Source of the DNA: Nitrospirota bacterium
Lineage (GTDB): Bacteria; Nitrospirota; 9FT-COMBO-42-15; HDB-SIOI813
Reading direction: 5' to 3'
Assembly (NCBI GenBank): GCA_016217665.1
Contig: JACRHF010000008.1
Coordinates: forward strand, 1 to 40,245
DNA: 40,245 nt
The position numbers and the translations under genes are program-made. Below the pieces are notes generated by a model, which did not search any database, was not told where the DNA came from, and was given only the letters and a program-made list of their open reading frames with translations. Below, in pieces: positions 9,171 through 20,688 of this stretch. Positions within the stretch are counted from its first letter, which is position 1; every line of letters starts with the position of its first letter.

Positions 9171-10884
9171 CGGCCGGCCGGAGGTCTTTCAACCTGAGCT
9201 GCACCCCGTAGGTCCCTTTCCAGAAGTTGAGTTCCGGTGTATAAGCAATATCTATTTCTCTCCCACTCGTTATAATATCATTATACGCGGAACCCATACT
9301 AAATCCAATACTGTCTAAGTAAATCCTCCCCTTCTTAAGCTTCATCTTCAGGTGATCCTTCCCCACAATCCTGGGTTCCATAATCCTGAGCCCTTTCGTG
9401 ACAATGACAGGCTCCGGGTTCGCCATCCCATAGGGAGGGAGCAGGGTCATCTCTTTCAGCAGGGGAAAACTGATCTCATCGAGGCCTATCTCAGCATCCA
9501 GGATGATCTGTGGAATCAGGTCTTTCTCTTCCAGTCTTTCGGTAATCACCGCAGATAGTCTCTCCCGCAGGAGAGGAATATTCGCAGACTTTATAGTCAG
9601 TCCCGCCGCATACTTATGTCCGCCGAACCGGTCGAGAAGGTCACTGCAGGCCTCAAGTCCTTTATAAATATTGAACCGGGGGATGCTCCTTGCCGAACCC
9701 TTGCCGCTCCCGTCTTCCTGAAGGGATATGAGGATACAGGGGCGATAGAACTCATCAACCACCTTGGATGCGACAATCCCGATAACCCCCTGATGCCACT
9801 CCTGTGAGGCCATGACAATGACCTTCTCCCTATTGATGTCAATCTCTCTCGCTATCTTCTCCCGCACCTCATCCCTGATCCTGCTTTCTATCCCCTGCCG
9901 CTCCTGATTCATCTGATCCAGGGAAGCGGCGATCCCCCTTGCCTCCTGACTGTCCCCTGTGGTCAACATCCGGACGGCCTTCTCGGCCCTGGATAACCGT
10001 CCTGCGGCATTAATCCTGGGGGCAAGGATAAAACCGATCGTCCCTCCGGTAACCTCTCCCCCTGCGATCCCGCTCACCTCTTTCAGTGCGGCTATGCCAA
10101 TCCTCTTCTCCGCTGTCAACAGGGCCAATCCCTCTTTTACAAAAATCCTGTTTTCTCCGGTCAGCGGCGCTACATCCGCTACGGTCCCAAGGGCTACAAG
10201 GTCCAGATAAGATGAAAGGAGATGATGTTCTGACTTCTGGCCTCTCATTTCCAGCAATTGAGAAATAGCCTGAGCAAGCTTAAAGGCGACGCCCACACCG
10301 GTAAGGCCTCTAAAGGGATATGTAGAATCGTGTCTGGCAGGGTTGAGCAGCGCAAAGGCCTGCGGAAGCTCCTCAGGAGGTTCATGATGATCCGTAACAA
10401 TCACCTCCATGCCCAGACCTTGGGCTAATCGGATGGGGACGGTTGAAGAGGTGCCGCAGTCCGCTGTCAGGATGATATCAAAACCATGGGACCGGGCCCT
10501 ATGGATGGCCGCTTCATTGAGACTATATCCCTCACTGAACCTGTCCGGGATGTAGAGGTCTGCCTCAGCCCCCAATTTCCTGAAAAACTCTAAATACAAG
10601 GCGCTCGCTGTTACGCCATCCACATCATAGTCCCCATAGATCAGGATAGGTCTCTTTTTATGGATGGCCTGAATCAGGAATGCGGCCGCCCTTTCCATAT
10701 CATTTAAAAGAAAGGGGTCAATCAGGTTCGAAGAAGAGGCATGGAGAAATTCGCTCCCGGAGTGGGCATCTTTGATCCCCCGGTTAATTAATATCCTGGA
10801 GACTAAGGGGGCGATATGGAGTTCCCTGCTGAGATAACTTTCGAGGGCATGATCCCTCTCTTCTATCACCCACCGTTTTCTCAC
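9157..10884 (-). CDS. recJ: Single-stranded-DNA-specific exonuclease RecJ
   Basis: DHH motifs IYGDYDVDGVTASALY, VTDHHEPPEELP, GGHKYAAG. Confidence 0.95.
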   Translation of the reverse strand: MRKRWVIEERDHALESYLSRELHIAPLVSRILINRGIKDAHSGSEFLHASSSNLIDPFLLNDMERAAAFLIQAIHKKRPILIYGDYDVDGVTASALYLEFFRKLGAEADLYIPDRFSEGYSLNEAAIHRARSHGFDIILTADCGTSSTVPIRLAQGLGMEVIVTDHHEPPEELPQAFALLNPARHDSTYPFRGLTGVGVAFKLAQAISQLLEMRGQKSEHHLLSSYLDLVALGTVADVAPLTGENRIFVKEGLALLTAEKRIGIAALKEVSGIAGGEVTGGTIGFILAPRINAAGRLSRAEKAVRMLTTGDSQEARGIAASLDQMNQERQGIESRIRDEVREKIAREIDINREKVIVMASQEWHQGVIGIVASKVVDEFYRPCILISLQEDGSGKGSARSIPRFNIYKGLEACSDLLDRFGGHKYAAGLTIKSANIPLLRERLSAVITERLEEKDLIPQIILDAEIGLDEISFPLLKEMTLLPPYGMANPEPVIVTKGLRIMEPRIVGKDHLKMKLKKGRIYLDSIGFSMGSAYNDIITSGREIDIAYTPELNFWKGTYGVQLRLKDLRPADGNR

Positions 10885-10916
10885 TCGAAAATACCTCTAA
10901 CTGTCCGTCATTCCCA

Positions 10917-11001
10917 CGAAGCTTGTCCCCGCAGGTAGTAAGCGGGGAGTGGGAATCCAGACCTCTGCTGCGTTCTGGATTCCCGCTTGCTCGGGAATGA
11001 C
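10917..11001. repeat. Dispersed GTCATTCCC...GGGAATGAC repeat, copy 2, with internal hairpin insertion
   Basis: Near identical to copy 1 including ccccgcaggtagtaagcgggg. Confidence 0.9.
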
Positions 11002-11025
11002 ATTTTCAGGTACGGGGGCTCAGAG

Positions 11026-11943
11026 TTATTTCTGAACTCTCTTACCCCCGCCTTTTCCTATAAGGAGGAGAGGGCTTGCCACGAATACAGAAGAGTATGT
11101 CCCAATAATCACCCCGATCAGGAGTGCAAAGGAGAAGTCGTGAATCACCTCACCCCCAAAAAAGAAGAGGGCAATCAACACCAGGACAGTGGTAAAGGAT
11201 GTGACAATGGTGCGGCAAAGGACGTGATTAATTCCATTGTTGATAATGGTCTCAATCGGGTCTTTACGCCTCCCCCGGAGATATTCCCTGATCCTGTCAA
11301 ACACAACCACGGTGTCTGTCAGGGAATAGCCTGCCAGGGTCAGGAGTGCGGTGATGACGAGGAGATTGATCTCTTTGTCCAGCACAAAGAATATCCCGAT
11401 CACGGCAAGGACATCATGGAATGTGGCGATCGCGGCTGCAATGCCAAATCTAAATTCAAATCTGAGGGCAATATAGATAATGATCCCTACCATAGACAGG
11501 ATAATCGCTGTAATGGCATCTTTCTGGAGTCTTTTCCCTACCGTAGGCCCTATCTCTATCGAGCTGTCTACTTCAAAGGTATTGTCCGGGAGTCCCTCCC
11601 TGAAGATAGAGATGACCTTGTCCGCAACAGGCTCGCCGGTCAAAAGGACCTTTTTGAGCCGGACCAGAAGCTTTTTTTCCAGGGTGAACTCCTGAAGCTC
11701 AGCATCTTCAAAACCATTTTTGCGGAGGAGTTCCCTCGCATCATCAATCTTCACAGTCTTGCTGAACTTGAGCTGGACTGCTGTCCCTCCCCCAAAGTCT
11801 ATGCCCAGGTTTGCTCTGCCGAGGCCAATGCTGATAACACCAATCAATCCGAGGACGACCAATATCCCGGAAAAGGCAAAGGCATACTTTTTAACCCCCA
11901 TAAAATCTATATTCGTCCTGCCGATAAACTCCGTAAATTTCAT
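11026..11943 (-). CDS. secF: Protein translocase subunit SecF
   Basis: ANLGIDFGGGTAVQL and YSLTDTVVVFDRIRE signature. Confidence 0.95.
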   Translation of the reverse strand: MKFTEFIGRTNIDFMGVKKYAFAFSGILVVLGLIGVISIGLGRANLGIDFGGGTAVQLKFSKTVKIDDARELLRKNGFEDAELQEFTLEKKLLVRLKKVLLTGEPVADKVISIFREGLPDNTFEVDSSIEIGPTVGKRLQKDAITAIILSMVGIIIYIALRFEFRFGIAAAIATFHDVLAVIGIFFVLDKEINLLVITALLTLAGYSLTDTVVVFDRIREYLRGRRKDPIETIINNGINHVLCRTIVTSFTTVLVLIALFFFGGEVIHDFSFALLIGVIIGTYSSVFVASPLLLIGKGGGKRVQK

Positions 11944-11960
11944 CGAATATCCCCCGCTAT

Positions 11961-11985
11961 GGGGACAGAATTAAATTCTGTCCCC
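11961..11985. repeat. GGGGACAGAATT-a-AATTCTGTCCCC palindrome between secD and secF
   Basis: 12-bp perfect arms, in the secD-secF spacer. Confidence 0.85.
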
Positions 11986-11989
11986 AATT

Positions 11990-13588
11990 TCATATGCTCA
12001 ACCGCTCCAGCTTCATCCGGCTGTTGATATAATCATAAACCACCTTCGTGCCTACCAGCGCGGTGAAGAGGTTAATAGATATCCCAAGACTTAACGTCAC
12101 TGCAAATCCTTTCACCGGACCTGTCCCAAGCAGAAACAGCACAAGGGCGGTCAGGAGGGTTGTCACGTGAGAATCCATAATCGTCACAAATGCCTTGTCA
12201 TATCCGGAGTCCACGGCTGAGCGGACCTGTTTCCCTGCCCGCAATTCTTCCCGGATGCGCTCAAGGATAAGGACATTGGAGTCCACACCCATCCCGATGG
12301 TCAGGATAATTCCCGCGATACCCGGAAGGGTCAACGTGGCATCGAGGGCCGCTAACGTCCCTACCAATACAATAAGATTCAGGAGCATGGCAAAATCAGC
12401 GATGAGTCCTGAAAGCCTGTAGTATATGATCATAAAGAGGACGACAAAGATGCCTGCAATGATCGTTGCCTTGATCCCCTTCTCTATGGAATCCCTCCCT
12501 AACGACGGCCCTACGGTAAGGTTCTGGATAATCTTCACCGGGGCGGGAAGCGCGCCGGCGCGAAGAACAATCGAAAGGTCCTGGGCATCCTCCATGGTAA
12601 ACCGTCCTGTGATCTGCGCCTTTCCGCCGCTGATCTTTTCCTGGATCACAGGGGCTGAATAGACATTCCCGTCCAGCACAATGGCAAGCCTCTTCTTGAC
12701 GTTCTCTCCGGTGACCTTCTCAAACACCCTTGCACCCACGTTATTAAAGGTAAGCGCGACATAGGGCTCATTCAGATCCGGATGAATACTTACCTGGGCA
12801 TCTGAAATGACATCCCCGGTCATCAGGGCCTTTGATTTGACAAGGTAGGGGGTTGTCTGTTTGACACTCTTGGTAACAGGGTCCACTACCTTTCCGTAGA
12901 GGAGCTCTCCTCCTTCAGGAACAGCGCCCCCGAGGGCCTTTCCCATGTCCGCCTCATCATCCACCAATTTAAATTCAAGGAGCGCGGTCTTCCCGATAAG
13001 CTCGATGGCCCGCTTAGGGTCTTTGACCCCGGGGAGCTGGACTAATATCTCATCAATCCCCTGCCGCTGAATCAGCGGCTCTCTCACACCGAACTGGTCA
13101 ATCCTGTTTCTGATCGTCTCTAAGGCCTGTGAGACTGCCGCGTCTCTGATCCGGGTCTTTTCAGACGAACTCAGGTTAAAGACTATCTCTCCGCCTTCCT
13201 CCTTTTCCACTGAGAATCCAGGGTACTGCCTTCTGACCTCTCCGCTGATATCCTTTCCCTTTGCGGCATCCTGGAACTTCACCATGAGACCGGAAATCCC
13301 TTCCCGCCTGGCAGAATCAATGGTTATCCCCTTCTGCGATAACAGATCCCCCGTGTCGCTTGCAACCCGATCCACATAATTCTCTATGGCCTTGTCCCCC
13401 TGTACACCAAGGACGATGTGCATTCCGCCCTGGAGATCCAGTCCCAGGGTAATCGGTTTGGCCGGCAGGAATCTCTTCCACCATGAAGGGAAACCTTCAA
13501 AGGCCGGCACCGAGGGCAGGAAAAACAGGATTGCAAACACAGTCGCTGCAACGAGCAGCGATACTCTCCACATCAACGCCTTCTTCAT
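11990..13588 (-). CDS. secD: Protein translocase subunit SecD
   Basis: ITLGLDLQGGMHIVLGV; GMGVDSNVLILERIREEL. Confidence 0.96.
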   Translation of the reverse strand: MKKALMWRVSLLVAATVFAILFFLPSVPAFEGFPSWWKRFLPAKPITLGLDLQGGMHIVLGVQGDKAIENYVDRVASDTGDLLSQKGITIDSARREGISGLMVKFQDAAKGKDISGEVRRQYPGFSVEKEEGGEIVFNLSSSEKTRIRDAAVSQALETIRNRIDQFGVREPLIQRQGIDEILVQLPGVKDPKRAIELIGKTALLEFKLVDDEADMGKALGGAVPEGGELLYGKVVDPVTKSVKQTTPYLVKSKALMTGDVISDAQVSIHPDLNEPYVALTFNNVGARVFEKVTGENVKKRLAIVLDGNVYSAPVIQEKISGGKAQITGRFTMEDAQDLSIVLRAGALPAPVKIIQNLTVGPSLGRDSIEKGIKATIIAGIFVVLFMIIYYRLSGLIADFAMLLNLIVLVGTLAALDATLTLPGIAGIILTIGMGVDSNVLILERIREELRAGKQVRSAVDSGYDKAFVTIMDSHVTTLLTALVLFLLGTGPVKGFAVTLSLGISINLFTALVGTKVVYDYINSRMKLERLSI

Positions 13589-13610
13589 AAAATCCCTCTC
13601 CTTAAGCCGG

Positions 13611-15085
<1,475 letters not shown>

Positions 15086-15118
15086 TCACTGTTCACCGGA
15101 AAATCCCTCTAACTCCCC

Positions 15119-15186
15119 GTCATTCCCACGAAAGTGGGAATCCAGTCCTCTGCTGCGTTCTGGATTCCCGCTTGCGCGGGAATGAC
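15119..15186. repeat. Dispersed GTCATTCCC...GGGAATGAC repeat, copy 3 (no internal hairpin)
   Basis: Inverted arms; lacks cttgtccccgcaggtagtaagcgggga. Confidence 0.9.
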
Positions 15187-15233
15187 ACTTTCATATTCCC
15201 TTTGTCCCCCGGAGAGGCATGAGGATTCAACTT

Positions 15234-16907
15234 CTACATCCTCTCCGGTGCGCTGATGCCAAGAATCGCCAATGCACTCTTTAACACCTGTTTGACCCCC
15301 TGCATGAGAATGAGCCTCGCCTCTGTCATCCTTCTATCCTCTGTAATCACGCGATGATGAAAGTAGTAATTGTGCAGGGCGGTTGCCAGGTCCTGTAAAT
15401 AGAAGGTCAACCGGTGTGGCTCTAAGTCCAATGCACTTGCCTCTATTAACTCAGGGTAGGCGGCAATCAGCTTCATCATCCTGGTCTCCTCAGGAAGATT
15501 CAGCGCCGATAAATCCACATCCTCTATCCGGGGGGCAGGAATGCCCCGCTCCTCTGCCTGCCTGAATATACTGGTTATCCTTGCATGGGCATATTCGACA
15601 TAGTAGACCGGGTTTTCTGCGGACTCCCGCTTGACCAGCTCCAGATCAAAGTCGAGGTGACTGTCTGGCCGCCGGGTCAGGAACATGAACCTTGCGGCAT
15701 CCTTTCCCACCTCATCGAGGACCTCCCTTAATGTGACAAATTCAGCGGATCGTGTAGACATGGACACCGGTTTACCCTCCCTGAGGAGTGAGACCAACTG
15801 GACGAGAATAACTTTTAAATCCTTCTCCGGATAACCAAGGCACTGAATCCCGGCCCTCAGCCTGGGCTCATAACCGTGGTGATCGGCCCCCCAGATATCC
15901 ACAACCATACAAAATCCCCTCTTAAACTTATTCCGGTGGTAGGCAATATCCGGGGCAAAATAGGTCTTTTGCCCAGTGGATTTCACGACCACCCTGTCCT
16001 TGTCATCGCCAAACTGTGTGGTGTTGAGCCAAAGGGCGCCCTCTCTTTCATATAAGTGCCCCTTCTCTCTCAGCTCCTTTAACACACCCTCTACCTCTCC
16101 GGCATCATAGAGACTCTTCTCTGAGAACCAGAGATCAAAGACAACGTTAAAATCTTCTAAGTCCTTCCTGATCCCGTTGAGGATATTCTCCTTCGTATAC
16201 TGAATAAAGAAGGGGAGCGCCTCTTCTTCAGATAGATGGACATAGCGATCCTTTGCATCAGCGAATATCTCCCGGGCAATATCCTTTATGTAATCCCCCT
16301 TATAGCCATCCTGCAGAAAGGGGATATCCGGGTCAAACATCTGTTTATACCGGATATAGGTAGAACGCCCTAAGGTCTCCATCTGATTCCCAACGTCATT
16401 GATATAGTACTCCTTCTGCACATCATATCCTGCGGCCTTCAGGAGATTGGCAAGGGAATCACCAAATGCCGCGACTCTTCCATGGCCTATATGCAGCGGT
16501 CCTGTGGGATTGGCACTCAAGAACTCCACCTGCACGGACTTCCCCTTTCCGATATCCACCTGACCGTATCTATCCCCCATGGTGAGGATCTCCCTGAGGA
16601 CACTGATCCAATAACCTTGTTTCAAAAAGAGGTTTATATACCCGGGACCGGCAATCTCCACCTTATCCATGATCCCCTCCCGGTCTTCGATATGATTGAC
16701 GATCCTCTCTGCGATGGTGCGGGGGGAGGCCTTTTCCATGGACGCCAGTGTCATGGCCAACGTCGTTGCATAATCCCCTTTGGTCTCATCCTTCGGTGTC
16801 TCAAGAATGATGGGAGGAAGGGTCTTCAGCTTCAGATCCCCTGCGGCTATCAATTTCCCGACGGCCTGATTTAATATCTCTGTAAGCCTCTTCCGCAGCA
16901 ATAACAT
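15234..16907 (-). CDS. argS: Arginyl-tRNA synthetase
   Basis: VEFLSANPTGPLHIGHGRVAAFGDSLANLL HIGH-motif region; typical C-terminal domain. Confidence 0.96.
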   Translation of the reverse strand: MLLLRKRLTEILNQAVGKLIAAGDLKLKTLPPIILETPKDETKGDYATTLAMTLASMEKASPRTIAERIVNHIEDREGIMDKVEIAGPGYINLFLKQGYWISVLREILTMGDRYGQVDIGKGKSVQVEFLSANPTGPLHIGHGRVAAFGDSLANLLKAAGYDVQKEYYINDVGNQMETLGRSTYIRYKQMFDPDIPFLQDGYKGDYIKDIAREIFADAKDRYVHLSEEEALPFFIQYTKENILNGIRKDLEDFNVVFDLWFSEKSLYDAGEVEGVLKELREKGHLYEREGALWLNTTQFGDDKDRVVVKSTGQKTYFAPDIAYHRNKFKRGFCMVVDIWGADHHGYEPRLRAGIQCLGYPEKDLKVILVQLVSLLREGKPVSMSTRSAEFVTLREVLDEVGKDAARFMFLTRRPDSHLDFDLELVKRESAENPVYYVEYAHARITSIFRQAEERGIPAPRIEDVDLSALNLPEETRMMKLIAAYPELIEASALDLEPHRLTFYLQDLATALHNYYFHHRVITEDRRMTEARLILMQGVKQVLKSALAILGISAPERM

Positions 16908-16963
16908 CTCTTTATCCTATAATGGTGTGAGAAATGTTGTAGCATAATGCATTTACTGCTAAA

Positions 16964-18556
16964 ATGCAAGGCGTGAAAACACCCCCTATCCGCAATCTGG
17001 CACTTTCCGCCCTGTCCGCCATCCTGCTCAGCCTCTCATTCCCAGGATATGATATAGAGGCATTGGCATGGCTAAGTCTGCTGCCGCTCTTTCTTATTAT
17101 CAAAGGGGAATCAGCAAGAAATGCGTTCTTCTGGTGCTGGATCTCGGGAACCTTTTTTTTCTTCATAACAATAAACTGGGTCATAAAGACAATGAACAAT
17201 TACGGAGGGCTCCCTCTCTGGGTGAGCCTCCTGATCCTTCTCCTTTTATCCCTCTATTTAGGCCTCTACTTCGGGGTATTTGGTCTCCTGACAAGGTATG
17301 TCACTACAAAGACCCGCCTCCCCCTCCCATGCGCGGCCCCGCTGTTGTGGGTATCCCTGGAATACGTCCGGGCGCACCTCCTGACAGGATTCCCGTGGGC
17401 ATCCCTTGGCTATTCTCAATATCGATTTCTGCATCTCATACAGATAGCAGATATCACAAGTGTGTTAGGGGTATCTTTCATGGTGGTTGCGGTCAATGCA
17501 GCACTGTTTGAAGTCATTTCTTTTCTTAATCCCCGCTTTCTTAATCCCCCCTTGCCCCCCTTTAGTAAAGGGGGGAGGGATAGCAGATGGCACAAAATTA
17601 TCCCGGCCTCTGCTGTCGCCTTTTTGTTTTTTTTATCTCTTGCATACGGATACTATAGACTCAACAGATCATACGTCAACACGGAAAGGGAGCTGAGCGT
17701 GGCGGTCCTTCAGGGAAACATACCCCAGGACCTCAAATGGGATCGGGCGTTCCAGCGAAGGACTATTGATATTTATAAACGTCTGACGGCAGAGTCCCGT
17801 CAACGCCAGGCGCGTCTTGTCATCTGGCCGGAGACCGCAGCGCCATTCTTTTTCCAGACTCCGTCAACCTACCGGCAGGAGTTATTCGATCTCGCCAAAA
17901 AAGAAAATGTCTTTCTTCTCTTTGGAAGCCCCGCCTATACCGTAGGAGCGGATGCAACCCCGAAGTTATTTAACAGTGTCTATCTGATCTCACCCCATGG
18001 GGAAAGTTTATCCAGGTATGACAAGAGACACCTCGTCCCTTTCGGTGAATATATCCCCCTATCAAAGATCCTCTTCTTTATAGAAAAGATGGTGGTCGGT
18101 ATCGGAGATTTTGTGCCGGGCAGAGATTACACCCTGTTCCAGATCCCTCAGGCCAAATTCGGGGTGGTCATCTGTTTTGAGGTTATATTCCCTGATCTCG
18201 TAAGGCAGTTTGTCCTGAATGGCGCTGAATTTATGGCCACAATCACAAACGATGCATGGTTCGGAAGGTCTGTAGCCCCCTATCAGCACTTTTCAATGGT
18301 TGTGTTCAGGGCAATCGAAAACAGGGTCTATTTTGCCAGGGCAGCCAATACCGGAATCTCAGGCTTTATAAGTCCAAAAGGGGAAACCCTGGAGGCAAGT
18401 CCTATTTTCGTTGAAGACGCTCTTCTGAGAACGATTTCACCGTCCATGACAAGGACTATCTATACAACCTACGGGGACATCTTTGCCTGGATCTGTATCT
18501 TTATAACAGGCATCGTGATGATCCTGGCAATCTTCTTCAGGCCATCCAGCTCTTGA
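16964..18556 (+). CDS. lnt: Apolipoprotein N-acyltransferase
   Basis: N-terminal membrane segments; nitrilase-like VAVLQGNIPQDLKW, VIWPETAAPFFF, VVICFEVIFPDLVR, ITNDAWFG. Confidence 0.95.
   Translation: MQGVKTPPIRNLALSALSAILLSLSFPGYDIEALAWLSLLPLFLIIKGESARNAFFWCWISGTFFFFITINWVIKTMNNYGGLPLWVSLLILLLLSLYLGLYFGVFGLLTRYVTTKTRLPLPCAAPLLWVSLEYVRAHLLTGFPWASLGYSQYRFLHLIQIADITSVLGVSFMVVAVNAALFEVISFLNPRFLNPPLPPFSKGGRDSRWHKIIPASAVAFLFFLSLAYGYYRLNRSYVNTERELSVAVLQGNIPQDLKWDRAFQRRTIDIYKRLTAESRQRQARLVIWPETAAPFFFQTPSTYRQELFDLAKKENVFLLFGSPAYTVGADATPKLFNSVYLISPHGESLSRYDKRHLVPFGEYIPLSKILFFIEKMVVGIGDFVPGRDYTLFQIPQAKFGVVICFEVIFPDLVRQFVLNGAEFMATITNDAWFGRSVAPYQHFSMVVFRAIENRVYFARAANTGISGFISPKGETLEASPIFVEDALLRTISPSMTRTIYTTYGDIFAWICIFITGIVMILAIFFRPSSS
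17541..17580. repeat. Dispersed C-rich palindromic repeat in frame within lnt
   Basis: ttaatccccccttgCCCCCCTTTAgTAAAGGGGGGaggga; encodes NPPLPPFSKGGRD. Confidence 0.75.
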
Positions 18557-18617
18557 TAATCAGCCATACGCCCCACACTAAGATCAGGGAGACGATAACG
18601 TAAAGTACTGTTTCCAT
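18537..18617 (-). CDS. Candidate 26-aa single-TM small protein METVLYVIVSLILVWGVWLIIKSWMA
   Basis: Minus-strand ORF read by hand; RBS-like ggggaaaaATG; overlaps the lnt 3' end convergently. Confidence 0.45.
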   Translation of the reverse strand: METVLYVIVSLILVWGVWLIIKSWMA

Positions 18618-18721
18618 TTTTCCCCTATCGCTATTTGCATAAATATGTTAAGATTTTGCCTATCAAAATACCGGCCTTTGGCTGCCCCCGTTTGCTGACA
18701 GGCTGTTGTTGACTGTATCCT

Positions 18722-20674
18722 ATGTTCAGACATATTCGCTATAAATTCATCGTCATATTGCTCGTGACAGGCATGCTCCCTCTGATTGTCGGAACTGCGG
18801 TGTATCTTACCACATCCAAACAGGAGATGGTAGAGGAGGCAGAACATGTCTTGTTACAGGAGTCCTCTCATGTCACCTTTGCCATTGAGACGATTTTTTT
18901 GAAGGCCCAGACCAATATCCTGCTCACCTCAGAGAATCCGGCCTTCTCCCGCTATTTTACGGACCCCAAACATCGCGAGGAGTGGAAGGAGGAACAGATA
19001 AAGGTCCTTCGGCGGCTGCAACTCCTCTTCCCGGAGGCCATGAGTGTTACCGCCTTCATCGATGGGGCAGGACAAGAAATCACGAAGGTCGTCATCAAAC
19101 AAATCGCCACGAATGAGAAACTTTCATCGAGGATAAGAGAACTGCCCTTCTTTGTACCCGGCCTATCCCAACCTCCGGGTGGTATTTATCAGGGGGATCC
19201 TTATTTAAATCCGGAAACGCGGTTATGGGTCATACCCTTTGTTGCCCCTGTCTATGCAGGCGGCCATATCCTGGGACTGATCTATTTCGATTTGAATTTA
19301 GAGTACTTCAGCTATAAACTAAAGGGGAATCTCTCTTTAAATAATCACGCCTTTCTCCTGGAACGCGGAGGTAAAATCCTTGCCCAGACGATCATCTCCA
19401 TCGGGGAATCCCAGGACCTCCCTAATGTAGCAGACCTTGACCAATCCCCCTTTTTTAAAGATATTCTCAAAGATGTCCTCGAAGAAAAGACAGGGGTGAG
19501 GAGATTTATAACCACAAAGGGCCAGGATTACATGGTTTCCTTCCGGCCTATTCCATTCAGCCAGTGGAGCGTTATGGTTATCACGCATTTCCCTCAAAGC
19601 CTTACGGGCATCGTCCATCTGGGTCAATTTTCTCCCATCTTTATCCTGACCTTTATATTCATTATTATCCTTGCCTTCATGATAGGGAAATGGATTTCTG
19701 ACCCGGTTAACGACGTGGTGACAGGCACGCAGATACTATCTAAGGGCGATTTCTCTTTCAGGATAGAGACGAAACTGCAGGATGAATTGGGGGACCTTGC
19801 CAGGTCATTTAACAAGATGGCTGAACACCTCCAGAAGACTTATCAGGACTTAAAATTTACCAATGCCCAGTTGACACAGTCTGCAAAATTGGCAGCCGTA
19901 GGCGAACTGGCAGCAGGTGTTGCCCATGAACTGAATCAACCCCTCATGGTCATCCGGGGCTACTCACAGGAACTGCTGGATGGCGACTCTATACCGGGAT
20001 GGATCAGAAAAGATATTAAACATATAGAAAATCAGACGACCCGGATGATGCGGATTATCGATCACCTGCGGACCTTCGCGCGGCAATCGCATGAGACCTT
20101 TGAACAGGTGGATATAAACGCTGTGATTCTTGAATCATTCACCCTGATCACCCAACAGCTTAGAAATAATAATATAGAGATCATCACAGAGTTTGATGAG
20201 AAGATTCCCAGGATATGGGGCGACCATAACAGACTCGAACAGGTCTTTCTGAATCTAATCACCAATGCAAAGGATGCCATGGAGGAAAAGGGGGGAGGAA
20301 TACTTACAGTAACCACTCAGACCATTCCGAAGCAGGAAGACCACAAAGAGAAGGCAGAAAGGGTCAAAATCATATTCAGTGATACCGGAATAGGTATCCC
20401 GGAGGAGATTATCGATAAGATCTTCGATCCCTTTTTCAGTACCAAAGAGGTGGGAAAGGGTACCGGACTTGGATTGTCTATAGGATATTCCATAGTAAAG
20501 GAGCATGGGGGTACTATCACTGCAGAAAGTACGGTGGGAATTGGGACACGATTTATCATAGAGTTTCCGGTAGAGAGGAGAAAGGCCCCCCGGAAGAAGG
20601 AGAAAAGATCAAATACATCTGCAACCATCCGTGTACCCCGGCAGATAAATGATGATACCACGAACAAGCCTTAA
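18722..20674 (+). CDS. Membrane sensor histidine kinase (extracytoplasmic sensor-HAMP-HisKA-HATPase)
   Basis: VGELAAGVAHELNQPLMVIRGYSQ H-box; NLITNAKDAMEEKGGG; GKGTGLGLSIGYSIVKEHGG. Confidence 0.95.
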   Translation: MFRHIRYKFIVILLVTGMLPLIVGTAVYLTTSKQEMVEEAEHVLLQESSHVTFAIETIFLKAQTNILLTSENPAFSRYFTDPKHREEWKEEQIKVLRRLQLLFPEAMSVTAFIDGAGQEITKVVIKQIATNEKLSSRIRELPFFVPGLSQPPGGIYQGDPYLNPETRLWVIPFVAPVYAGGHILGLIYFDLNLEYFSYKLKGNLSLNNHAFLLERGGKILAQTIISIGESQDLPNVADLDQSPFFKDILKDVLEEKTGVRRFITTKGQDYMVSFRPIPFSQWSVMVITHFPQSLTGIVHLGQFSPIFILTFIFIIILAFMIGKWISDPVNDVVTGTQILSKGDFSFRIETKLQDELGDLARSFNKMAEHLQKTYQDLKFTNAQLTQSAKLAAVGELAAGVAHELNQPLMVIRGYSQELLDGDSIPGWIRKDIKHIENQTTRMMRIIDHLRTFARQSHETFEQVDINAVILESFTLITQQLRNNNIEIITEFDEKIPRIWGDHNRLEQVFLNLITNAKDAMEEKGGGILTVTTQTIPKQEDHKEKAERVKIIFSDTGIGIPEEIIDKIFDPFFSTKEVGKGTGLGLSIGYSIVKEHGGTITAESTVGIGTRFIIEFPVERRKAPRKKEKRSNTSATIRVPRQINDDTTNKP

Positions 20675-20688
20675 AAAAGGAGGACCGT

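Noticed and set aside
10987-12027. 346-aa + strand ORF opposite secF
   Set aside because: Shadow ORF; secF on the minus strand has clear family motifs.
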